Made by a program: the position numbers and the translations under genes
Notes under the pieces: generated by a model
The model's input: only the letters and a program-made list of their open reading frames with translations
Databases searched by the model: none
Told to the model about the DNA's origin: nothing
Source of the DNA: Zingiber officinale
Taxonomy: Eukaryota; Streptophyta; Magnoliopsida; Zingiberales; Zingiberaceae
Direction of reading: 5' to 3'
NCBI RefSeq assembly: GCF_018446385.1
Contig: NC_056002.1
Coordinates: forward strand, 35,760,063-35,824,062
Length of the DNA: 64,000 nucleotides
Part shown: positions 1-9,861 of the stretch, piece by piece
Numbering within the stretch: the first letter of the stretch is position 1
Layout: each line of letters starts with the position of its first letter

Positions 1-129
1 TTACAATGTTTGAGCTATGTTATACATAATAGTTATAAATGGTACGATGGAAATTCTTGCTTCTATACATCCATGTATATAAGGATAGATGTGATTGAAT
101 GAAATGGTCAAAAAGAAGAAACTGAAATA

Positions 130-528
130 CCATGGTTATGTTTGGAGAAGGAACTGAACACGAGGTAGAGACGGATGTTGGAGTTGGAGAAGGATTATGA
201 TAGCAATATTAATTATCCTCCAAGTACGGCTAACGTGGTGGAGGATGCGTTGGGCCGCAAGTTCGCGACACTGTCGCAGAAGATCACCCAACAATAGTGA
301 TATCGGAATTTCAATTGATGAGTTTGGAAGTTGGAAGATGTTGCCATGGATTTCATGGTGGAACTACCAACCTTATTCGGGACATCAAAATGGTGAAGGT
401 TTTATAGGAATCCGTTGAAGGAGTAGGCTACGTGGGAAATTGAACTGGACATGGGCAACCGCTATCCTGAATTATTTGGTAAGTCAAAATTTCGAGGACG
501 AAATTTTTATAAGGGGGAAGAATTGTAA
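130..528 (+). pseudogene. Ty3/gypsy pol 3' remnant (Tekay/Del-like chromovirus)
   Basis: This is a decayed 3' end of a gypsy polyprotein. Around 190-290 the translation contains ANVVEDALGRKFATLSQ, matching the conserved end of the RNase H/linker (ANVVADALSRK in the family). Around 330-370 a short WK-VAMDFMVELP-like piece matches the start of the integrase core. From 427 the frame reads ATWEIELDMGNRYPELFG, the end of a chromodomain-type tail, then KFRGRNFYKGEEL and a TAA at 526-528. Most of the integrase is missing, and stops and frame changes separate the pieces, so it cannot encode a working enzyme. The stop overlaps the start of the LTR at 524, the usual arrangement in Tekay/Del elements. 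The lineage is inferred from this tail and the long LTR. Confidence 0.8.
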
Positions 529-3200
529 GGACCCATGAGCGAAATTAAGGAATTTATTTATGAAAATGTCTAAGGTCACACAAATACCAATTAAAGAATT
601 AACTTATAAAATATTCTATGAATTTTAGAAATTTTTCAGAATTTTAAATAAACTTGTATGACATCATTTAAGGGGATAGAACCCTTAAAATGAAAGGAAA
701 CAAACGAAACCCTAATTAAGTTAGGAATTGGTTACCCTAATTACCCTAAGTTACCACTCTTAACCTAAGATTAAAAATTTGTCTACGTATATAACTTAGC
801 CTCACCGATTCCTCACTGATTGCCCGACCGAAAGCACCGTCCCTTTCTCCTCCTCGCCTCTTAGTCCCGACGAAACCCTCAGCGGTGCTTTGAGATCCGA
901 CCAGGACACACCTCAGCGGGCGATTCTCCTCTAAGGACGACGCGATCGGAAGTGGAATCTGGCAACCTTCTTCCCATAGGCGCTGACATGGAATGAGGGC
1001 TTCGGAGATAACACGCGGAAGGGAAAGGCAAGTTCATACCCTCTATGAATGAGCGAGATCTGTGAGGTAAGGAGGTAGGAACTTGGAGGGGAGAATCGTT
1101 TTCTTAGGTAAGGATTTGGTGAAATGATTTACGAAAGGTTTCAATTCTGCGGAGTCTTGTTTCGGTCATGATTTCGATGGGGTTTTCTTGGTTTGAATCG
1201 TATGATTTCTGGGCTTTGTCACTGCGTCCTATGTTTTTGGATGGATTCTGAGTTTCCGATGGGTTATTTCTTTGTGGATTTCATGGATCTAGCTTGCCTG
1301 TGAATGAGTTTGTACTCAATTTTACTCTAAGATTTTACTGATACGAATCGAAGGCTCATTGAAATGTTTTGGAAACGTGGATTGATTTCGTCCGCCACAA
1401 TCTTGCTCGATTAAATGCCTGTATGGGTTGTTGAGGGGAGAACTGGTGGCGTTTTGATTCTGGTATGATTTGAGTATGAAGAATGGTGTGATTTCTCTGT
1501 GGTTGCTAAGAGGTCCGAGTAAGAATTGGGTTTCCACAAAGTTTTGCTAAGATTTGTGACCGAAATGGATTTCGTTTGGTTCTTCTTGTTAAATTGATTC
1601 TGGGATCCTGCTTCTGGTAGCCTTAGTTAAATGGGATGATGATGAACTTGCTCTTTGCGCATCTGGGAACGTTATTAGGATTTACTATATTATGGCTCTG
1701 TACTAAGCAGTTGTAGTTCTGTTCTCCTTTACAGTCTTGGTTTCTTCTGAGTGATTTTAGATTTCTTGATTAATGTTAGAGCCGTTTGGAATTTGGTAGC
1801 ATTTTAGTTAGCTGTTCTGTGGCGTGTGGTTCTATGTACCAATGCTGGGTTTTGTTTTGATTGATTAGTATTTGTTGTTTGAGTTGTCGAGCCTTTGCAA
1901 TTGAGTTATTTGATACTTGCATGATGTTGCTCTGTTAATTTACTGTAGTTATTTCATCTATTTGCCTAGGAGACGTAGAATTATGAAACAACTAGAAATA
2001 TTTCCTACAATGTTATCATGCACAAACAGATTTTATATGCTTTAGATACCCCATGTTATATATGAATGTGGATAGTGAAAGAACCGGACTGTAGGTTTGA
2101 TATTCTAATCCACTTGTTAGTTGTAGATTTCTGAAGTATAGGTTGTATCTATTTGTTGTTTTTATTCTGTTATTATACCGTGAGTTAACTTGTGTAGTTT
2201 TTGATTTATGGAGGTAAATTTTCATGTGGATTGGAACTTAGTATAGTTCTGTAGGATGGTAATTATTATATCTCTTCACCACGATGCAAATTTTCATTAG
2301 ATTCTTCTAGTACAGATAATTGATTAGAAGATGAATTGTCATGGCTGATTGTTCATTTATGAGGATGCATGATTTCATTGTTTTCTTCAATACGAAAATG
2401 GTTATAGAATGAATGGAAAAGAAAGAGTATGTTCAACTGATACAGAATAATGAAGATAGATTATGTTTTCCTTTCTTATGTAGCGAATAGGATGAGTATG
2501 AGCATATGTGGTAGCAGTACGGGATGGGTGACCCGGGATGAGCTTCGGGGAGGGCCCATCCAAACTTGACTGATACTGGAATTTATGTTAGCTTCGGCTA
2601 TATGACTGGATGCATGTTCTCTACGAGGTACCTCTAGGTTCATGGGACTGTTGACTGGCTCTAATTGTGGTTACCGGATATGTGACATATTCACCCTAGT
2701 AGTTACGTAGGATCACTGTTGCATGTTATATCTCTCTATTATATGTGACATATCGTACTTGAGTTGTGTTATGGTTTTCTTTAAAAGGCTTCTAGTTGCT
2801 ATTTTTACTACCTTATGGATATCCTCATGTTCACATTGGTCTGTACTTGTTGGGTCGTAGACTCACCACATTTATATCACAGGTGAGGATGACTTCCAGG
2901 ATATGCCGGAAGGTCCACGGACGGAGTAGACGAGGAGGCGGGATGGACGCATGGTACTGTCCGTTGTCCAGGAGTGCGGAGCATACTGGATTCACTGCGA
3001 GAGTTATTTTCATTTCTTTGTCATTCGGGTGGGGAATGTTTGAGGAGTTTTGTTCATATCGATAAACATATGTTGATACGGTCATGTCCCTGGGTTATGA
3101 TAATTTCTTTGTTGGTACGGCATTACGATCATTCAAATAGTAGTTGACGAGAGAGATTGGTAAAAAATAAAAATAAAAAAAAAATACTTGGGATGTTTCA
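524..3200 (+). mobile_element. 3' LTR of Tekay/Del-like gypsy element
   Basis: The LTR starts TGTAAGGACCC just after the pol stop and ends near GGGATGTTTCA at 3200, giving TG...CA termini and about 2.7 kb, a length typical of Tekay/Del. A TATA-like stretch near 787-794 is a possible promoter, followed by a C-rich leader. The sequence right of 3200 belongs to the gag-only element, so this element inserted into it. TTATA (3201-3205) is the expected target duplication, but its partner lies left of the window. No 5' LTR is visible. No real ORF is present; all short ORFs here look like chance. Confidence 0.72.
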
Positions 3201-3379
3201 TTATACCAAAGATTTTTAGATCACTATGTGCCAATTAGATTGACTCTAGACAACTCCTCAAATTTGATTGGCACATTCTAATCACCTTAGGAATAATTCT
3301 TAATTTCATTTTCAAGGCCACCTTTTGTCATGATTAGGTTAACTACCTATTCAAGTAAGGTTGGCACACTCTAATCCAT

Positions 3380-4846
3380 CTAGCGTGATGGAATCATGCT
3401 CTTAGGAACCCAATACCTATTGGAGCTCATTGGGTTCACTAAATATTCACTAGGGATGTCTTCCCTAGCAACCCTCCTAATGACCCTCCTAGGCTTTAAA
3501 GCCTTGGTCATTTGGGACTCATCAAGATCCACTCTAGGGGTGACTCCCCTTGTGACCTTGGTGATGGTCTTCCTAGCCCTAGATTTTGTTTCATAATCGA
3601 ATGGAACATTATGATAAGTGGGCTTGACCACTTGGGACTTAGGTTTGTGACCCAAATCTTTCTTGTCCTTGGACTTGGGTTTTTGACCCCTAGACCCTAG
3701 AGTCAAATCCTTAAGAGCCTTTTCAAGAGAGTCAAGTCTTGACCTCAAGACTAGATTTTCTTTCTCTAATACCTCAAGTTTTAATTTATCATTTTTCTTT
3801 GAGGTATTCCTAGGCATGTGTCTAGTTGATTTGGGATTTCTACCTAGGTTCTCCCTAACCTTAGATGAGTTAATCCTAGGATTGACATTTCTAGTGTTGT
3901 CCTTACCTAGGCTAACATGTTTAGCACCTAAGCACATATATTGGTTTCTATAATTATCATGCTTATCATTATTGTCAATTGCAATCAAACTACTAGCATG
4001 CATCTTACTAGTATTGCAATAATGTGCCTTAGAGATTACCTTAGGGTTTGCCTTAGCTCCCCCTATCGATGTGCTCGGTCTCTTGTCCTTGTGAGATTGC
4101 CTCCCCCTCGGGCATTGGCTCCGATAATGTCCCCTTCGCTTGCATTGGAAGCACATCACGTGCTCCTTGCTCTTGCATATCGGGACTCCGGCTTCCTTGA
4201 TCTTTGGCGCCGGTGGAGTCTTCCTAACCCTCTTTGGACATTTACTCTTGTAATGTCCAAATTCCCTACACTCAAAGCATAATATATGCAATTTACTAGA
4301 ACTTAAATTGCTTGAGTTACCTAGGGTTGAGGTGGGATGTAAGCTCTCTCCTTCATCCCTTCCGGAGGTAGAAGCTTCTTCCCCTTGCTCCGAACTTGAA
4401 GAGGAACTCTCCTCCTCTTCTTCTTTAGATGTTGAGTAGCCCTCAACTTCTAAATCCATGCCTCCATGATGTGAGCTACTCGGCTCACTTGACTCCTCTT
4501 CATGGCTTGAATTGGAGCTCTCCTCATGGAACTTAGCCAAGTTATTCCACAACTCCTTGGCATCGTTATATCCACCTATCCTGCACAAAACATCATTAGA
4601 TAAAGAAAATTCAAAAATTTTCAATACCTCATCATTGACTAGGGATTGGTGGACTTGTTCCTTGGTCCACTCCTTCTTCTCTAGAGTTTCTCCTTTCTTG
4701 TCCATCGGAGGCTTGAAACATAATTGAACACAACTCTAATTTTCAAGGTTAGTCATAAGAAAGTACTTCATTCTTACCTTCCAAAACACGAAGTCGTCGC
4801 GATCGTAGAAGGGTGGAATCGTGACATCTTCTCCGAATAGATCCAT
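3380..4846 (-). pseudogene. Gag of gag-only element (UBN2-type, two zinc knuckles), one stop
   Basis: The full gag starts at the ATG at 4846-4844 (MDLFGEDVTIPPFYD) and shows the Trp-containing N-terminal motif of DUF4219/UBN2 plant Gag proteins (DFVFWKVRMKYFL). A single in-frame TAG at 4738-4736 interrupts it, after which the frame stays open from MDKKGETLEKKEW (4705) to 3380, 441 aa. The open part has the NDAKELWNNLAKFHEE motif, a Ser/Glu-rich acidic stretch, and two CX2CX4HX4C knuckles (CFECREFGHYKSKC, CFQCKRRGHYRSQC) about residues 150-200, then a basic C-terminus with a short coiled-coil-like segment. The protein would package element RNA. With one nonsense codon it is either recently dead or a read error; I call it a pseudogene. 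Confidence 0.78.
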
Positions 4847-4894
4847 TCTCTAGCTCGTGCTCTCCCGGGTGTTGATCCAACGAAGAGCGACCTC

Positions 4895-4906
4895 GCTCTG
4901 ATACCA
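4895..4906 (-). promoter_or_regulatory. Primer binding site (tRNA-Met type)
   Basis: On the minus strand TGGTATCAGAGC lies two bases from the LTR end at 4909. It matches the 3' end complement of initiator tRNA-Met used by many plant LTR elements, and fixes the element's orientation. Confidence 0.85.
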
Positions 4907-5574
4907 CTTGTTAGGATCGTCGTACTCGGCTAGAGAGGGAGAGTGTAAATAGCCGACCCCAAATTGCTCATTTCTTCCTACGATTAGGGTTAGCGTAGCA
5001 GAAATAAAAATAATAGAAATGAAAGCGGAGAAATCAAACCTCAACACGCGTCGATGTAACGAGGTTCGGAGATATACTCCTACTTCTCGATGTGTCCGTA
5101 AGGTGGACGAAACCTATCAATCCGTCGGTGGATGAGTCCCCGAAAAACCGGCTAATATAAACCCCTTATGGGTGGACAAACCTCGCCACAAAAACTTGCA
5201 ACAGCAATATGGAAATACAAAGAAGAGCAAGAACAAAATACACAATGAATATAATGTACAAATACTTGCTTGCCTTCTCGTCGACTGAAGTCCCGGATGA
5301 AGCACCAACTTCACGGACGAATGCCAACAAGCAACTCAGTCGAAGAAGCTCACACGAAGCTTCGGAGGTCAGTAAAGCTCAAGAGCACATCTTTTAGAAG
5401 AACAGCAGCTCAGTTCCGAGGAAAAAGAAGAAGGAAGAAGTTGTAGAGAGAGTCCACTGTAGAAGCCCTCGATTTCCTTTTATAACCTCTGATATCCTGA
5501 GCCAACCTGCGAACCTACAAGCAAAAAGGCCAGAACACAGAAGCCCGAAATAACCTAGCCGTTGAGTCACAACG

Positions 5575-5830
5575 GCTAGGGCTGGACCGATCAGGCTCCA
5601 CCCTGATCGGTCCAGGGTGATGCTGATCGGTCATGGGGACCGATCAGGCTCTATGCTGATCGGTCCCCAGACCGATCAGTGAGCTTCCACAGAGAGTTGC
5701 CCAACTCTCTGTGCGTACCCTGATCGGTCCCGGGGACCGATCAGGCTTCATGCTGATCGGTCCCCAGACCGATCAGTAAGCTCACAGAGGCACTGATCGC
5801 TTTCTGATCGGTCTCCAGACCGATCCAGGT
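5575..5830. repeat. Inverted GGACCGATCAG / CTGATCGGTCC array
   Basis: At least four pairs of GGACCGATCAG and CTGATCGGTCC alternate through this part of the LTR, interleaved with short duplicated spacers (a GCTTCCACAGAGAG-like spacer). Each pair can fold into a hairpin. The related element at 30,919 carries a different but analogous GATC palindrome array at the matching LTR position. Confidence 0.8.
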
Positions 5831-6059
5831 CTTGGTTTTTGCCCAAACCAAGTCCAAACCAGTATCCGGTCAACCTTGACCTCTTGGTACATCATGCTTA
5901 GCATCCGGTCACTCCCTTGACCTGCTAAGACTCCCCACCAAGTGTCCGGTCAATCCCTTTGACCCACTTGGACTTTTCTCTTCGTGTCAAGTATCCGGTC
6001 ACTCCCTTGACCTACTTGACCTTCTCAACACCAGATGTCCGATCACCCTTGATCCATTT

Positions 6060-6400
6060 GGATTTTCCCTTGCCCGGCTTCACTCACCAGGACTTTCACC
6101 TAGCTTCACTCACTAGGGTTTTCACCTGGCTTCACTCACCGAGATTTCACTGCCCGGCTTCACTCATCGGGACTTTCCAACCGCTGGCTTCACTCACCGG
6201 ACTTTCCCCCTGGCTTCACTCACGGGACTTTCACCTAGCTTCACTCACTAGGGTTTTGCATCTGCCTCACTCAGGACTTTCCCCTGGCTTCACTCACGGG
6301 ACTTATCCGTGCTGGCTTCACTCACGGGACTTTCCACCGCTGGCTTCACTCACGGGACTTATCCGTCTGGCTTCACTCACGGGACTTTCCACATCCGGTC
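6060..6400. repeat. LTR minisatellite (GGCTTCACTCAC unit)
   Basis: About twelve units of roughly 20-30 bp repeat the core GGCTTCACTCAC followed by GGGACTTTCC or AGGGTTTTC. In reverse complement the core is GTGAGTGAAGCC, the same unit repeated at 31,090-31,260 and 36,680-36,850 in the other gag-only element. The open frame across it (FTHGTFHLASLT-type repeats) is a by-product of the repeat and not a gene. Confidence 0.85.
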
Positions 6401-6875
6401 CAGAGCAGAGCTCCAGGCCCTCTCGACCACAGTCAGGAGAACGAGCTCAGAGCCCTCTCCGACTTCCCATGTGGTCCAGAGAACGAGCTCCCGAGCCCTC
6501 TCCGGAGAACGAGCTACCGAGCCCTCTCCGAATTCCCATGTGCCAAGCTTCCATACTTGGACTTTTCCCGTGCCAAGCTCCCTGCTTGGACTTTTCACCA
6601 TGCCAAACTCCATGCTTGGACTTTTCCCGTGCCAAGCTCCCTGCTTGGACTTTTCCGAGTCAGGTCAACTCACCTCGGGTCAACCAGGTCAACCTTGACC
6701 ACGGGTTGCACCCACAATCTCCCAAGCTTGTATCCTTGTAAAACATCAAGATACAACTTTTCTGTTCACGTCAAACATTGTCAAACATAACTCGTCAAAC
6801 ATCAAAACACAACTCAAGTCAAGTCAACTCGAGTCTTGTCAACCAGGTCAACCTTGACCTAAGGTTGCACCAACA

Positions 6876-8853
6876 TCAACCACCTTCACCCTTGCTTAGA
6901 ACTCACGACAACAGCAGCAAGGAGGAAGAAAGACCAAGGAAGAAGATGATAGAATGAATGCACACATCAATCCACAAAACCAAAACCTCCACACTACATT
7001 AGTGTGGCCGGCCACACCTTGTAACCTCCCCATTTAATGTGGTCGGCCACATTAAATGGAATGGGAGGTGTAACCTCCATGAGGTGGCATACCTCATGAG
7101 GTGGCATACCTCATGAGGTGGAGATGATGTGGCAAGGTTAGTCATGCCATGTAGGATGAGTCAACCTTCATGATGTGGCAATGCATCAAGTCAAACTTGA
7201 TGTTTCAACTTCCATTTGGTCAAGTCAAAATTGACCAATTCTCTTCCTTGTTGAGTCAAATCTAACCTTTGATTCAAGTCAATTTTAATTTAATGAATCT
7301 CAATTCATTAATATAAATTGACTCAATGAATCAAATTTAAATTAGACTCATTCAACAATTGAATCTAATTGAGTCTAACTCAATAAGTCTAATTTGAATC
7401 CAATCTTTGGTGCATCATATGAACCTAATCTAATTGGTTCATCATATGAACATAATCTCCATCCACTTGTTCTTTATGTGTGACCCAATAGGTTCTTGTA
7501 ACGTTGGCAATGTTTCTAAACTCCTTTAGAAACATAAGCGATGAGCGGCATCTAGCAATACATCATTGCTACCCAAGTTACAAGAATGTTGAGATCCAAC
7601 ATCACCTTGTGACTACTAATTGTGACTCCTCACAATATGTGACATTGTCCTTCTATCGTAGACATCTAGATTGATCAATGTGAGGCATAGACCGTGTCAT
7701 CCTCTAATCAATCTAAACCTTGAACTCCAAGTAGACTCACTCGATCAAATGAGCTCAACATCTCATGTTGACTCATTTGGGCATGGCCATGCACTTCGTG
7801 GTCTAACTCTATCAAGAATACCGATGTCGCTCCCGTCATATGGGAGGGATAGATCCCATCTACATCACTCACATCCCTCTGCATAATTCGTTATATACCC
7901 AGTAATTGCCTTTATAGTCCACCCAGTTACGGGTGACGTTTGACGAAACCAAAGTACATAACTCCTTATGTAGGGAACCATGGTGACTTCAGGTCTAAGG
8001 ACCAATAGTCATGCTAATAGTCACATGAGAAAGTATATGACACTCATATAACGATCCATGATACTTTCTCATGGCGGGTCATTCAGTATACATTCTCTAA
8101 TGCATACCCATGTGTCAACTTGATATCTCTATATCCATGACTTGTGAGATCAAGTCATCGAGTTGACCTACATGCTAGTCTTATTGCATTAACATTGTCC
8201 CTGAATGTTAATACTCGACTAGGAATGATTAAGAGTAGTGTTCCCTACATCATCTCACTATCGATTCAACCAATCGATTGATATAGGTAAGAACCTTCTA
8301 CTCAAGGACGTTATTACACTTAGTTTATTTGGCACCAATACAAGTAAGTATAATAACAAAAAACCAAATACCTTTATTTTTATAGAATATGATACAATAA
8401 GTCCAAAATATAATCATCAAATGATTGGCTCTAGGGCTCTAGCTAACACATATAACGATCCATGATACTTTCTCATGGCGGGTCATTTAGTATACATTCT
8501 GCAATGCGTACCTATGTGTCAACTTGATATCTCCATATCCATGACTTGTGAGATCAAGTCATCGAGTTGACCTACATGCTAGTCTCATCGCATTAACATT
8601 ATCCCTGAATGTTAATACTCGACTTGGAATGATTAAGAGTAGTGTTCCCTATATCATCTCACTATCAATTCAACCAATCAATTGATATAGGTAAGAACCT
8701 TCTACTCAAGGACGTTATTATACTTAATTATTTGGCACCAATACAAGTAAGTATAATAACCAAAAACAAATGTCTTTATTTATATACAAGAATATGATAC
8801 AACGAGTCCATACAATAATCATCTAATGATTGGCTCTAGGGCTCTAACTAACA
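6876..8853 (-). mobile_element. Copia-like LTR (minus), left end cut by the gag-only element
   Basis: The right end reads CTCTAACTAACA at 8853, which on the minus strand is TGTTAGTTAGAGCCC, a common plant copia LTR start. Left of 6876 the gag-only element interrupts it. It contains a GGCCGGCCACA motif near 7009 and its inverted partner near 7040, three copies of CATGAGGTGGCATACCT near 7080-7120, and a 405-bp tandem duplication at the right end. No coding sequence is recognisable. Whether it is a solo LTR cannot be judged because its left end is not visible. Confidence 0.62.
8045..8853. repeat. 405-bp tandem duplication of an LTR end
   Basis: The segment 8045-8448, from ATATAACGATCCATGATAC to GGGCTCTAGCTAACA, is repeated at 8449-8853 with a few substitutions and small indels. 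Both copies end in the LTR terminus (TAACA), so the LTR now has two successive ends. Confidence 0.9.
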
Positions 8854-9861
8854 GTTTATTAGTTATTACTAATGATTTTGACAAACCTCTGTGATATTGT
8901 CGACAATAGCTATTGTGGAATTTTGTATGTAGAGCATCATATATATATACTCCCTTAGCAATAATGAGAGATTCTCTTTTATAATATAGAAATTACAAAT
9001 ATTTTAATTCCTTTTTTATTTTGAATCCTTCCTTTTGTTATTTTTTAAACACGGTAAGATGTATTCACATTGTCACCTTTTTCCTAAAATAATCAGGATT
9101 GGGAGACTTTTTTTTTCCTTCTTCTCCGATTCTTATATTGTTATTCCATTAATAATCTGAGCTATATTACATAAAGCCTCTCTGTGTGTTGAAATAGCTA
9201 CGGATAGGTAGTTGTTACAACATGGAGTCTGTTTTATACCAGTTACGGACCCATAACTGTTACAACATCAACTTGAATAAAATTAAATTTCACCAACTCC
9301 TTCCGTTGCATTTAAATTAATGTGTTATCGGGAATGAAGTTTCAGTTGTTATACGTTGGTGTAGCAGCTAACCCACACTAGCTATTATAACGCACACCTC
9401 ACGTTCGTTGTTTGTGAGTTTGATCATGACTCATGAGTCCACTTTAATTTACCTCAACATGATAGGACAATATACTTAAGAAATAAAATAACAAAAATAT
9501 ATAAAAAATGATTTTATTAGGTGATTAAAAATATTGAAGATCAAATTCAATCAAGATGTTTAACATATACCCCATAGAATAACCACAATAGTTAGTTAGC
9601 AATAGCTGCTACAAGATGTAGCAGCTACTTGAGAGTCCAAAAACAAGATGTAGCAGCTAGTGTTGGCTAGCTGCTACAACATGCACTAGCCAGCTTGACA
9701 TTACATTTACATATGATATACAAAGGATTTAACCATTTTTTACAGTAATTATACATGACATTTATACCAATTTGATAAAATATTATCAATAAAATTACAT
9801 TTCAATTACAATACATATCGATTATATCGTTAGTTTAATGTTTATAAATTATTGTCAATAT
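8854..9861. other. AT-rich non-coding block with palindromic-motif copies
   Basis: No gene is seen. The block is AT-rich and carries early copies of the TAGCTGCTACAAC motif near 9195-9260, 9365-9385 and 9595-9685. The piece 9235-9350 (CAGTTACGGACC ... AACTGTTACAACATC) recurs at about 16,635-16,745. It ends with a copy of the GTCAATAAAATTACATTTC segment that also opens both duplication units at 12,085 and 14,084, split here by the solo LTR. Confidence 0.75.

Larger units (their letters stand above)
3201..6875 (-). mobile_element. Gag-only LTR retrotransposon, truncated (5' LTR + gag)
   Basis: Read on the minus strand, this has a 5' LTR (6875 to 4909), a tRNA-Met-type primer site, and a gag ORF with two zinc knuckles, then stops at the Tekay insertion at 3200. 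No protease, integrase or RT is seen. Its LTR starts like that of the complete element at 30,919 (TGTTGGTGCAAC there), and Gag has the same domain order, so the two are relatives. TCAAC at 6876-6880 is the expected target duplication; its partner is outside the window. Non-autonomy is inferred, since the far side of this element is not visible. Confidence 0.75.
4909..6875 (-). repeat. 5' LTR of the truncated gag-only element
   Basis: The LTR is about 1.97 kb with TG...CA ends (TGTTAGGATCG at 4909, GCACCAACA ending 6875 on the plus strand). It carries two internal repeat blocks: inverted GGACCGATCAG motifs (5575-5830) and a GCTTCACTCA minisatellite (6060-6400). The terminal motif is partly doubled: CCAGGTCAACCTTGACC followed by a GGTTGCACC motif occurs near 6685 and again near 6845, so the LTR end has been duplicated internally. 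Confidence 0.75.

Noticed and set aside
2521..2565. 5S-rRNA-like GGGATGGGTGACCCGGGATGAGC
   Set aside because: Only a short stretch resembles 5S; the rest is the Tekay LTR and no full 5S box set follows.
5959..6741. 260-aa ORF with FTHGTFHLASLT repeats
   Set aside because: It lies in the LTR minisatellite and is a repeat-made frame.
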